From contig NZ_JAQNDK010000001.1 of assembly GCF_028368935.1 (NCBI RefSeq), positions 2,542,001 through 2,606,000 on the forward strand: a DNA stretch of 64,000 bases, given 5' to 3'. This document shows, in pieces, positions 32,951-40,883 of the stretch. The number at the start of each line of letters is the position of its first letter. Within the stretch, counting starts at the first letter, position 1. The stretch comes from Sorangium aterium (GTDB taxonomy: Bacteria; Myxococcota_A; Polyangia; Polyangiales; Polyangiaceae). Position numbers and translations under genes: made by a program. A model generated the notes under the pieces. It made no database searches and was not told the origin of the DNA. It saw nothing but the letters and a program-made list of their open reading frames with translations.

Positions 32951-33114
32951 GGGACCCGCGTCATGATGGCGGCGGGGGCGGGGATCCTCAAGGGACTTGC
33001 GGGCGGGCGGCGCGCGGCGCAGCTCCGGCGAGGTGGATCGCGGCGCGCACCTCGGCTATGCGTGCGCCTTTCCTCGTCGACGCGACGACTCACCCCGAGA
33101 TCGAGAGACAGCCC

Positions 33115-34146
33115 GTGACCTCACAGAAGCACCCTGCGACCCTCATCCCCGGCGACGGCATCGGCCCCGAGATCGTGGACGCGACGCTGCGCGCCCTCGA
33201 CACGCTCGGCGCGCCTTTTGAATGGGAGACGTGCGTGGCCGGCATGGCCGGCGTCAAGGACGCCGGCGACCCGCTGCCGCGGGCCACGCTCGACAGCATT
33301 CACCGCACGAAGCTCGCGCTCAAGGGGCCGCTCGAGACGCCGATCGGCGGCGGGTACCGCTCGTCGAACGTGCGCCTGCGGCAGGAGTTCAAGCTCTTCG
33401 CCAACGTGCGCCCCGCGAAGACGCTCATCCCGGGCGGTCGCTACGAGAACATCGACATCGTGCTCGTTCGGGAGAACCTCGAGGGTCTCTACGTGGGCTT
33501 CGAGCACTACATCCCGATCGGCAGCGACGAGCAGGCGGTGGCGATCGGCTCCGGCGTGAACACCCGGGTCGGCTCGCGCCGCATCGCCGAGTTCGCCTAC
33601 GACTACGCGGAGAAGCACGGCCGCAAGAAGGTCACCATCGTCCACAAGGCGAACATCATGAAGGCGCTCACGGGCATCTTCCTGGAGACGTCGCGCGAGG
33701 TGAGCAAGGGCTACGAGGGACGCGTGGCGACCGACGAGCGGATCGTGGACGCATGCGCGATGCAGCTCGTGCTGAACCCGTGGCAGTTCGATGTCATCGT
33801 CACGACGAACCTCTTCGGGGACATCCTCTCGGACGAGATCGCGGGCCTCGTCGGCGGCCTCGGCATGGCGCCGGGGGCGAACATCGGCCAGCACGCCGCG
33901 ATCTTCGAGGCGGTGCACGGCTCGGCGCCGGACATCGCCGGCAAGGGCGTGGCGAACCCGATCGCGCTCATGCTCGCCGCCGCGATGATGCTTGACCACG
34001 TGGACCACCGGGAGCTCGCCGGCCGCCTGCGCGCGGGGATCGACGGGGCCCTGAACCTGGACGGGGTCCGCACCCGCGATCTCGGCGGCAAAGCGGACAC
34101 GAAGACGCTCACCGACGCCATCGTGGCGCGTATCAAGAACGGCTGA
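33115..34146 (+). CDS. NAD-dependent isocitrate dehydrogenase-type decarboxylating dehydrogenase
   Basis: This 343-residue protein uses a GTG at 33115, giving the usual short lead to TLIPGDGIGPEI; an ATG at 33058 would add 19 residues. Family motifs: GPLETPIGGGYRSSNVRLRQ with the substrate-phosphorylation-site region, ANVRPAKTL, VRENLEGLYVG, KANIMK (catalytic Lys), TTNLFGDILSDE and the C-terminal EAVHGSAPDIAGKGVANP. The SSNVRLR substrate loop favours isocitrate over isopropylmalate, but homoisocitrate cannot be excluded. It is not in an operon with other TCA genes. Confidence 0.87.
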   Translation: MTSQKHPATLIPGDGIGPEIVDATLRALDTLGAPFEWETCVAGMAGVKDAGDPLPRATLDSIHRTKLALKGPLETPIGGGYRSSNVRLRQEFKLFANVRPAKTLIPGGRYENIDIVLVRENLEGLYVGFEHYIPIGSDEQAVAIGSGVNTRVGSRRIAEFAYDYAEKHGRKKVTIVHKANIMKALTGIFLETSREVSKGYEGRVATDERIVDACAMQLVLNPWQFDVIVTTNLFGDILSDEIAGLVGGLGMAPGANIGQHAAIFEAVHGSAPDIAGKGVANPIALMLAAAMMLDHVDHRELAGRLRAGIDGALNLDGVRTRDLGGKADTKTLTDAIVARIKNG

Positions 34147-34212
34147 GCGGGCGACGTCAGCACGGCGGATCTCGCCCCTTCGCCGCGGCGCAGGCCGCGG
34201 TGGCCCGCGGGG

Positions 34213-35976
34213 TCAGCCGCGGCCCGAGGGCGCTTCCGGGAGGGGGAGCGTGAAGTGGAAGGACGTCGTCTTGTCCAGCTCGCTCTGCGCCCAGATCCGG
34301 CCGCCGTGCGCCTCGACGATGCCCTTGCAGATGTAGAGCCCGAGGCCGGTGCCGGGCGGTCGGCCCCGGGACGGGGGTGACGAGAGCCGCTGGAAGCGCT
34401 GGAACAGCCTTGGCAGCTCGTCCGGGGGGATGCCCGGCCCGCGGTTCTCGATCGCGACCTCGACCTCGGCGTCGCGGAGAGAGAGCGTCACGCGGGTCGG
34501 CGCGTCGGGATCGCCGTACTTGGCGGCGTTGAGAAGGAGGTTCCCGAGCACCTGATCCATGCGCGCCGCGTCCACGAGGACGAGCGGCACGGCCTCGTCC
34601 GCTGTCAGCACGATCGCGCGATCGGGCCTTTCAGCGGCTGCGAGCTCGACGTTCGCGTGGAGCAGGGCGCGCACGTCCGTCGGCTGCCGCTCGAGGGAGA
34701 GGTGCCTCGCCTCGATCTTGGAGGCGTCGAGCAGGTCTTCGGCCATCCGATCGAGGCGGCGGACGTTCGACAGGATCTTCTGGGTCCACGCCGTTGCACC
34801 GGCGGACTCGGGCAGCCGCGACAGCATGCCCGCGTAGGCGGAGATCGCGGAGAGCGGTTGCTTGAGGTCGTGCGCCACGAGGGAGGTCCACTCCTCGCGG
34901 AGCCGCTGGATCTCCCTGAAGTTGGTGACGTCCTCGTAGCTCGCGATGGCCCCATGGATCGCGCCGCCCTCGCCCCGGATGGGCCCAGCGCTCACCACGA
35001 CGGGGACGTAGCTCCCGTCCGTCCTTCGAAACCACAGTTCCTTACACATCGTCCCCTCGCCACGCGCCGCGCGAACGAGGGGCATTTCGGGCAGCAGGAG
35101 CGGCCGCCCCCCTGGTTCACACAAAAGCGCACCTCGCCCCATATGTAGCGCCTCGAGCGGGTGTGGCCCGCCGCAGAGCTCCTGGCAGCGGCGGCTCGCG
35201 AGGAGCGAGGGGCCGCCGCGCTCGTCCAGGATGGCGATGGCGACAGGGAAGTCTTCGATGACGCTGCGCAGCCATCGTCGCTCCTCCGCGAGGCGCCACT
35301 CGACCTCGTGCAAAGCGGCTTCGGTGGGCCCCGGCGCGTCCGCGCCCCGCACGTACTCGGCGCCCCCGGAGCGCGTTCGCGCGCTCGCGGCGGGCTCGGC
35401 GCCCGCGAGCGCGAGCGCGAACAGCGCGCAGAGGGCCTGCACGCGCGGGAGGATCTCCTGCAAAGGTGCGCTGCGGCTCCCGAACGCGCAGAAGAGGACG
35501 CCGAAGAGCCGGTCTGCGCTGAGCAGGGGCGCAGACAGGACCCAGTGGGGCCTCGTGCTGGCCGCGAGCGCGCCCAGGTCGGAGAAGCGCTCGCAGGCGG
35601 CCTGGTCGACCACGGCATGCTCGATTCGGCGGCTCTCCGCGGCGCGCAGCACGAGGGACGACGTGCCTGTGAGGTCCGCGAGCTGCGCGGCGACCGCGCT
35701 CGGCAGGTTGGAGGAGGCGACCAGCCGGATCGGCCGCGCGTGGTGCTCCACTGCGGCGCCGTACAGGAGCGAGAGGTCTGCGTTGAGCGACCGGGCGGCT
35801 TGCTCGGCGATGATCTCGCGGAGCGCTTGCGGCTGAAACTTCCCTGAAAGCGCGGCGGCCGCCTCGACGACGACCTTGGCGAGCTGGGCAGCGGCGGATT
35901 CAGGCTCGCCGTCGTTGTCGCCGAGTTGGTCGTGCGCTGAGATTCCCGCCACGCTTTCCCTCGCCGCCATGCCCAT
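34213..35976 (-). CDS. Soluble sensor histidine kinase with GAF and PAS domains
   Basis: This 587-residue protein starts at the ATG at 35976; a second in-frame ATG lies 6 bases on, and an upstream extension to 36102 has no domain. A GAF-like domain (about 45-200) and a PAS domain (about 225-345) precede the HisKA box with H369 in LVAHDLKQPLSAIS. An HATPase domain follows (NLLLNAAKYG, ENRGPGIPPDE, GTGLGLYICKGIVEAHGG). No membrane segment is seen. No response regulator is adjacent, so it is an orphan kinase. Inputs are cytosolic. Confidence 0.9.
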   Translation of the reverse strand: MGMAARESVAGISAHDQLGDNDGEPESAAAQLAKVVVEAAAALSGKFQPQALREIIAEQAARSLNADLSLLYGAAVEHHARPIRLVASSNLPSAVAAQLADLTGTSSLVLRAAESRRIEHAVVDQAACERFSDLGALAASTRPHWVLSAPLLSADRLFGVLFCAFGSRSAPLQEILPRVQALCALFALALAGAEPAASARTRSGGAEYVRGADAPGPTEAALHEVEWRLAEERRWLRSVIEDFPVAIAILDERGGPSLLASRRCQELCGGPHPLEALHMGRGALLCEPGGRPLLLPEMPLVRAARGEGTMCKELWFRRTDGSYVPVVVSAGPIRGEGGAIHGAIASYEDVTNFREIQRLREEWTSLVAHDLKQPLSAISAYAGMLSRLPESAGATAWTQKILSNVRRLDRMAEDLLDASKIEARHLSLERQPTDVRALLHANVELAAAERPDRAIVLTADEAVPLVLVDAARMDQVLGNLLLNAAKYGDPDAPTRVTLSLRDAEVEVAIENRGPGIPPDELPRLFQRFQRLSSPPSRGRPPGTGLGLYICKGIVEAHGGRIWAQSELDKTTSFHFTLPLPEAPSGRG

Positions 35977-36132
35977 AGCACCTGCGCTGGCACGCGCCGT
36001 TCCACGAGCGACGCGCCCTGCCTGCTCCCAGGGTACAGTATGCGCAGTGCGTCGAGGGAAGGCTTGTGTGCCTGCGCAGCGACGACTCGCGCCGAGCGCC
36101 ATGCGAAGGGGAGAGAGGAGCGCGCAGACTGG

Positions 36133-36576
36133 TCAGCGGGAGGGGTCGAAGCGGCGCTTCGCCCAGCTCACGAGCGGGCTGTTGTCCCGGGTCCGCACAG
36201 CGCCGGGCGCGCCGCGGCGTTTCCGCCAGTCGCCCTCGCGGACGCGTCGGCAGCCGGCGGCCTGCTCCATGGAGAGGAGATAGGCCTCGGCTTCGCGGCC
36301 ATCGGCGAGGCGGATGGTTGCTCTCCGGTGCAAGACCGGGTGTCCGCGGTGCACGTCGAGCGCTGCCAGCGCAGCCGGAGCGATGGCATAGAGCTCGCCG
36401 GTCACGGCGATGAGCCCTCCCTGGACGAGGGCGCCGCTGGTGCCGAGGTCGACGAGCGCGTACTGCGGTGTCGTGGTCGCCACACCGAGCGGGCGAGCTG
36501 ATGCGAGCCATTCGTGTTGGTCCTCGCCCGTCATGAGGTTGTCGTAGACGAAGAGGACGATCTCGTGGGTAGTCAT
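36133..36576 (-). CDS. Gamma-glutamylcyclotransferase-like (AIG2/GGCT fold) protein with altered active site
   Basis: This 147-residue protein starts at the ATG at 36576. The fold pattern is clear: IVLFVYDNLMTGEDQHEWL in place of VFVYGTLM, a central VDLGTSGALVQGGLIAVTGELYAI, and ALDVHRGHPVLHRRATIRLADG. In active GGCTs the LDxxEG motif supplies the catalytic Glu. Here that position reads LDVHRG, so the Glu is replaced and activity is doubtful. The YGTL substrate loop is also changed. It may bind a ligand without catalysis. Confidence 0.68.
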   Translation of the reverse strand: MTTHEIVLFVYDNLMTGEDQHEWLASARPLGVATTTPQYALVDLGTSGALVQGGLIAVTGELYAIAPAALAALDVHRGHPVLHRRATIRLADGREAEAYLLSMEQAAGCRRVREGDWRKRRGAPGAVRTRDNSPLVSWAKRRFDPSR

Positions 36577-37403
36577 TGGCGTGGTCCTCGGACGGGCTCT
36601 GCGGCCCCCCTCCGACGCTCGCAAAGGGAGGGCGCGAGCGCAAGGCTGGTCGGAGCGACGCTGGCGAGGCCGTGATGGTCATGTAGCTCCAGAGGAATGT
36701 TGCACCTGCGCACCTGCGGTTCCTGCGAGCGACTCGCCAGTCCCAAGGGGCATCCACCGGTTCCCACAGCGCCTCATGCTTGCTTGACGCTCGCGTTCGA
36801 TAGGAGTTCGAGCGCAGCCTTGCGCACGGCCCCCGATTCTCCTGCTCAGCGCGAATGCGGCTCTCATTCGACCAAGCATTCACCCTCTGGGAAGGCGACC
36901 TCCACTTCTCGGAGGCGACCTCGATCCCTCCCCGCCATCGATTCAAGATCAACTCGCGCTGAACGAAGATATCGATGGTCGCCAGGTTCGATAAGGCGGC
37001 CGCAAGCGGACTCAAATCATCGCAATTCTATAGGTCTCGACTACCCCGCCCTGATCCGGCACCGCCCTCACCGCGAGCGCGCACGGCAAACGCTCATCGA
37101 CGTCGCCCCCTCTCCACCACCGATCCCCCTGCCACCGTAGCGCCGGCGGGAGGGTCCACGCGGCGGGGGCGGGTGGGCGCGGCGAGCACCGACCGAGGTG
37201 CCATAAGGTCGCAGGGGGCTCTACGTCTCAGGCGCGCCTTGTGTGGCGCGCAACACAACGTCCCAGCGGGCATGGCCCGAAGGGAGACATGCCGGGTGGT
37301 TCTCAGCGCAAGCGCCTCGGTCCCCATCTTGGCGGATGGCCGAGCGCCCGCCCGCCCCCGCCGCGTGGACCCTCCCGCCGGCGCGGCCCACCAGCCCGCG
37401 GGT
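36577..37403. other. 827-bp region without a supported gene, containing a MITE-like element
   Basis: Between the GGCT-like start and the DUF2378 stop I find no convincing coding sequence. The part at 36770-37110 is AT-richer than the genome and has open readings on both strands, but without domain, ribosome-binding site or codon bias, so it may be foreign or decayed DNA. The right end is occupied by the 244-bp inverted-repeat element described separately. Confidence 0.5.
37140..37383. mobile_element. MITE-like element with 40-bp terminal inverted repeats
   Basis: The left arm 37140-37179 (starting GCGCCGGCGGGAGGGTCCAC) and right arm 37344-37383 are inverted copies with a single mismatch over 40 bases. 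They enclose 164 bp without a gene. The interior has smaller hairpins such as TTGTGT/ACACAA near 37240. No target-site duplication is evident and no transposase is present. It could be a non-autonomous mobile element or, alternatively, a structured RNA or terminator downstream of the DUF2378 gene. Confidence 0.55.
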
Positions 37404-38141
37404 CTACCAGCTAACGAGGAATTGAAGCGTCTCCGACCCGCGCACCTCGACCGAGATGGTCGGCTTGGCGCCGTACCCCATGACGAGCGCCTCGAAGTTC
37501 CCCAGCGGGTACTCCAGCGTACCGCGGTGGCTGCTGATGTCGATCTGCACCTCCGACGGCCCCAGCTGCCGCGCCCTGGCCAACGGCCCCTTCACGAGCG
37601 CGCCCAGGCTCCCCGTGTAGCGCATCAGCGCGGCGCCCGGGTCGGTCGCGAGGTGCATCGTGATCCTGCCGAGCGCGCTTTCCCTGAACGCCCCGACCTG
37701 CTGCCGCGCGAGGCGGCGGTAGCCTTCCCGCGAGCTCCGGTTCGGGTGCGAGAGACGCGCGGCCGCGTCGTAGAGGCGCAGGAAGTCGCGCGTCGGATAG
37801 TCCGAGAACGGCAGGTAGAGCCCCCCCCTCGGCGGGCTCGACAACGTCGTCACCACCTGAGCGAAACGCTCCCCGAGCGTCGCCGCCAGCGCGTTGAAGA
37901 ACATCCCCTTCATCGCGTAGGACTCGGGGACCCCCGCCACCACGGCGTCGATGTCGATGTTGCCGAGGAGCGGATCGGAAGGACGCACCTCGAACGAAGC
38001 TCCGTTCGGCCCGACAAGCAGCCCCTCTGTGGACGGTGCGCTCGGCGGCGCGACGCTTCGGGGCACGGCGCGCATGACACCGCTCTTGGGAATGGGCGTC
38101 TCGTTCGCTTGCCGGCGCTGGTCGCTGCGGACCTCTTTCAT
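37404..38141 (-). CDS. DUF2378 (TIGR02265) family protein
   Basis: This 245-residue protein has all the landmarks of the myxobacterial paralogous family: VPESYAMKGMFFNALAATLG, YLPFSDYPTRDFLRLYDAAARLSHP, SREGYRRLARQQ and a C-terminal SSHRGTLEYPLGNFEALVMGYG. Function is unknown. Dozens of copies per genome are common in Myxococcota, which supports the taxonomic placement. It is a single-gene unit. The first 45 residues are unconserved and Ser/Pro-rich. Confidence 0.92.
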   Translation of the reverse strand: MKEVRSDQRRQANETPIPKSGVMRAVPRSVAPPSAPSTEGLLVGPNGASFEVRPSDPLLGNIDIDAVVAGVPESYAMKGMFFNALAATLGERFAQVVTTLSSPPRGGLYLPFSDYPTRDFLRLYDAAARLSHPNRSSREGYRRLARQQVGAFRESALGRITMHLATDPGAALMRYTGSLGALVKGPLARARQLGPSEVQIDISSHRGTLEYPLGNFEALVMGYGAKPTISVEVRGSETLQFLVSW

Positions 38142-38428
38142 ATGGAGCTCGCCGCAAAAAAAGACTCAACACAAAGGCCGCTTGCGGCAACCGCCGCAGC
38201 GAAGGGCACACGACCCATCTAGCAACGGCCATGCCGACCACTCACTGAACGAGTCACCGCGTGAACCCGGGGTTCATGCCAGATTTCCCTTGCATGGATG
38301 AAACGCTGGTTCAGCGGTGCAACCGCGTGAAGATGACCGGGACGGTGTTGTTCTCCGCTCCCGCCGGCGCACGCGTCTGCGGCGGCACACACCCGCCAGC
38401 GTGCCGAGCCGAAGGAACAGCGCGTCAA
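38142..38428. other. Intergenic region upstream of the DUF2378 gene
   Basis: This stretch between the DUF2378 start and a 22-bp repeat array shows no supported gene. It should include the leftward promoter of the DUF2378 gene; the AT-rich stretch at 38150-38180 is the best place for it, but I see no firm -35/-10 pair. Confidence 0.35.
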
Positions 38429-38539
38429 CGCGCCGTGAGGCTCGCGTCAAGATGCCTCGAGGCTCGCCTCGACGTGCCTTGAAATTCGCATCGATACGCC
38501 CGGAGACTCGCCTCGACGCGCCGTGAGGCGTCGCGTTGA
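38429..38539. repeat. Degenerate 22-bp tandem repeat (five units)
   Basis: Units run 38429-38450, 38451-38472, 38473-38494, 38495-38516 and 38517-38539 (the last 23 bp). They share a pattern close to CGCGCCGTGAGGCTCGCCTC followed by GA. Copies differ at several positions, so the array is old. It lies between the DUF2378 gene and the DinB remnant and may have grown from the same kind of slippage as the 22-bp repeat at 38732. Confidence 0.7.
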
Positions 38540-38599
38540 CGCACCGGGAGTGCCGATCTCGCGGAGCTCCGCTCGCGCCGCGGAAGCTCCTCGGCCCTG

Positions 38600-38871
38600 A
38601 AGAACCGTCGAGCGGCGGCGGTTTCACGCGAGCACCGGCGAGCATCGCGTGCGCCTGCCCACGATGAATCTGGTGGACGACGAGGTGGACCCGCGCGCTC
38701 TCCACGCGCTCGACCTGGACGTGATCCGCGTGCAGAAGCCGCACCTCGGCCGCGCAGAAGCCGCACTTCGGCCGCGCAGAAGCTGCACCTCGGCGTCGAG
38801 CGTGTGGGGAGCCTCTGGTTCGACCAGGCGTCGTGCTCTGCCATCGATCGAAGCGTGGTGAGGGGGTTCAT
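38600..38871 (-). pseudogene. DinB-family protein remnant, interrupted and frameshifted
   Basis: From an ATG at 38871 the minus strand reads MNPLTTLRSMAEHDAWSNQRL, the usual first helix of DinB-like proteins. It then enters a repeated 22-base unit, three copies at 38732-38795, which shifts frame. In another frame the DNA then reads HLVVHQIHRGQAHAMLAGAR followed by VKPPPLD (to about 38607), the family's C-terminal metal-binding region with HxxxHRGQ. About 80-90 residues of the middle are missing and the two ends are out of frame. It is therefore a broken gene of what was a putative metal-dependent hydrolase or thiol-transferase of the DinB fold. Confidence 0.75.
38732..38795. repeat. 22-bp tandem repeat inside the DinB remnant
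   Basis: There are three units at 38732-38753, 38754-38775 and 38776-38795 (the last incomplete), each close to GCAGAAGCCGCACCTCGGCC plus GC, with one or two changes each. The 22-base length is not a multiple of three, so each added copy changes frame in the former coding sequence. Confidence 0.85.
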
Positions 38872-38990
38872 GCGCGAGCGTTTCGCGCCTCGCTCGCGCC
38901 CGTGCATCGAGCGAGGCTGCTGACCGGACGCTGTCAGCAGCGCCGCCCTAGGATGCCGGCGCGTGGGGCAGGACCCCCGAGGAGGACCTC

Positions 38991-39386
38991 ATGAACACAG
39001 GACTGGGTGGCGTGATCGTCTATGTGCCCGATGCGGTGGAAGCTGCCGCGTTCTATGAGCGCGCGTTTGGCTTCGAGCGCAGCTTCGTCTCCAGCGGCAA
39101 AGAATACTGCGAGCTGAAGGGCAAGGTGCCGCTCGGGTTCGTGCAGGAGGACTTCGCTCAGAAGAGCCTCCCCGAGCTCGCGAAGAACCGGCCAGGGGAG
39201 CGCCCCGCCGGGCTCGAGATCATCGTCACGAGCGAGGACGTCGACGCGGCGTTCGCGCGCGCCGTGAAGGCCGGCGCAGCGCCTGTATCGGAGCCCCATG
39301 ACAAGCCGTGGGGACAGCGCGTCTCCTACGTTCGCGACCTGAACGGCGTCCTCGTGGAGATCTGCTCGCCGTGGACCTCTCCATGA
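38991..39386 (+). CDS. VOC-superfamily (glyoxalase/bleomycin-resistance fold) protein
   Basis: This 131-residue protein has two beta-alpha-beta-beta-beta halves. GVIVYVPDAVEAAAFYERAFGF opens the first, and GLEIIVTSEDVDAAFARAVKAGAAPVSEP opens the second, ending in YVRDLNGVLVEICSPW with the metal-ligand type Glu. Single-subunit VOC proteins of this size include lactoylglutathione lyase-like and resistance proteins, and the substrate cannot be told. A GAGGA ribosome-binding site precedes the ATG. It stands alone. Confidence 0.85.
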   Translation: MNTGLGGVIVYVPDAVEAAAFYERAFGFERSFVSSGKEYCELKGKVPLGFVQEDFAQKSLPELAKNRPGERPAGLEIIVTSEDVDAAFARAVKAGAAPVSEPHDKPWGQRVSYVRDLNGVLVEICSPWTSP

Positions 39387-39440
39387 GCTCGCCGCAGCTC
39401 ACCTCATGAGCGCGCCGCAGCTCACCTCATGAGCTCGCAC
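39382..39440. repeat. 23-bp direct repeat at the end of the VOC gene
   Basis: Two full units, 39382-39404 and 39405-39427 (one base different), and a partial third to 39440 start within the VOC stop codon. Each begins CATGAGCTCGCCGCAGCTCA. It looks like local slippage duplication of the gene end. Confidence 0.8.
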
Positions 39441-39545
39441 GGACCGTGCGGCCGCGAGCGGCGCAGCGCGCCGTCTGCTGCCCGCCGCAAGAATGCGCTC
39501 GTCTCCCTGACGGTGGTTCTCCTGACAGGCTTTTACGGCAAGTCC

Positions 39546-39574
39546 TTGCCGCGCCTGACACGGCCTGCTTAACC
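39546..39574 (+). promoter_or_regulatory. Candidate promoter immediately before the M15 peptidase GTG
   Basis: TTGCCG (39546-39551), a 17-base spacer and TTAACC (39569-39574) would start transcription about 7 bases downstream, at or just before the GTG at 39582. No ribosome-binding site is seen, so the mRNA might be leaderless. This is an inference from spacing only. Confidence 0.33.
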
Positions 39575-39581
39575 TCCGGCC

Positions 39582-40319
39582 GTGAACGCGAACGGACGGA
39601 CACGGGTGCACCTGCTCGTGGCAGCAGCGATCGCCCTGCTCGCGGCCGGCCCCTCGGGGCTCGGCGGCGGGCCCGTCGCGGAGGCCAAGGAGCCGGCCCG
39701 GGTAAAAAAGGCGAAGAGCTACGAGTGCCGCGTGCAGAGCCCGCAGAAGTTCCTGAAGCGGCGCACCTTCGTCCAGAAGGGGATGCTCAACCCGACGAAG
39801 CACGCCAAAGCGGTCCGCTACCTCGCCGAGCACTACGGCCACGTCGAGACCGACGAGACGCGGCGCCACAACTCCGAGAGCGCCCACTCCCAGGCGACGA
39901 CCGTGCAGTTCATGGGCCTCCCGCTCTCCATCCACGAGAAGATCGCGCCCGCGCTCCACTGCGTCGAGAAGCGGATCCGCTCGACGTGCACCCGCAAGTC
40001 CCGCCGCTACACGCCGCGCGCGGTCGGCGGGTTCCGCACGGCGAACAGCTACCGCGGCGCCGAGATCTCGAACCACCTCTTCGGCATCGCCATCGACATC
40101 GATCCCGACCGGAACCCGTGCTGCGGCTGCGTCGACCCGTGGCCCACGAGCCCGCTGTGCCAGGAGAAGAAGCGCACTGCCTACGAGCGCACGGCGCTGT
40201 CCCGCTGCTGGATCAAGGCGTTCGAGCGCTACGGCTTCGACTGGCTGGGACACGACGACCTCGAGGACACGATGCACTTCGAGTTCCTCGGGGATCCCGA
40301 CCGGATCAAGAAGAAGTAG
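39582..40319 (+). CDS. M15-family D-Ala-D-Ala carboxypeptidase/endopeptidase-like protein
   Basis: This 245-residue protein has a GTG start. The leader VHLLVAAAIALLAAGPSG with cleavage near AEAK indicates export. The zinc peptidase signature is complete: SNHLFGIAIDID (SxHxxGxAxD) at about 165-176 and DTMHFEFLGDP near the C-terminus. Several cysteines (CCGC and others) may form disulfides in the periplasm. It probably trims peptidoglycan peptides; its exact bond is unknown. Confidence 0.85.
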   Translation: MNANGRTRVHLLVAAAIALLAAGPSGLGGGPVAEAKEPARVKKAKSYECRVQSPQKFLKRRTFVQKGMLNPTKHAKAVRYLAEHYGHVETDETRRHNSESAHSQATTVQFMGLPLSIHEKIAPALHCVEKRIRSTCTRKSRRYTPRAVGGFRTANSYRGAEISNHLFGIAIDIDPDRNPCCGCVDPWPTSPLCQEKKRTAYERTALSRCWIKAFERYGFDWLGHDDLEDTMHFEFLGDPDRIKKK

Positions 40320-40329
40320 CGCGCGGCCA

Positions 40330-40818
40330 TCACGCGCCGCGGCCGCCCCCGCGCCGCGAGAGCCGCCGCGCGCGCCGCTCCGCCGCGGCCTCGGCGAGGC
40401 GGCGATCGTCGTCCGTCTCGAGGACGATCGGCGGCACCGCGGTCGGCCTGAGCGACGCGTCGACCGCCACGAACGTCACGAAGGCCGTGACCATGGGCCA
40501 GATGGCGCCCGTCATCGCCTCCTCTCCCTCGACCGACACCAGGATCTCGAGCGACGTGCGGAACGTCGCCGTCACCCGCGCGGCCAGGCGGACGACCTGA
40601 CCGACCTTGATCCCATGATCGAACGAGAGGTCGTCGATGCCCGCGGTGACGACCGCGCTGCCGGTGTGCCGCTGCGCGCAGATGGCGGCGCACAGGTCGA
40701 TCCACGCGAGCACCTGCCCGCCGAAGATCGAGCCGAGCGCGTTCGCGTGCGTCGGCAGGACGTACTCGGTCATCGTCGTGACCGACTCGGAGACGCGCTT
40801 CTCGTGCAGGGCCTTCAC
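40330..40818 (-). CDS. Acyl-CoA thioesterase, hotdog fold (YciA/ACOT type)
   Basis: This 162-residue protein has a GTG start. The hotdog helix carries HANALGSIFGGQVLAWIDLCAA, the motif of cytosolic acyl-CoA hydrolases with the catalytic Asn/Asp pair. VTAGIDDLSFDHGIKVGQVV and AFVTFVAVD follow. The C-terminal 30 residues are Arg-rich. It hydrolyses acyl-CoAs; the chain length is not predictable. It converges on the M15 gene with a 10-bp gap. Confidence 0.9.
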   Translation of the reverse strand: MKALHEKRVSESVTTMTEYVLPTHANALGSIFGGQVLAWIDLCAAICAQRHTGSAVVTAGIDDLSFDHGIKVGQVVRLAARVTATFRTSLEILVSVEGEEAMTGAIWPMVTAFVTFVAVDASLRPTAVPPIVLETDDDRRLAEAAAERRARRLSRRGGGRGA

Positions 40819-40883
40819 CCGGCATGCGTATCACGGGCGCCCCCCCGCGCCAGAGCACGCCGGCCCGCCCGGATCACCCGGCC

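Noticed and set aside
36640-37139. Open reading frames on both strands in the AT-richer part of the 827-bp gap
   Set aside because: No ribosome-binding site, domain, or codon bias, and strand choices conflict; treated as non-coding or decayed.
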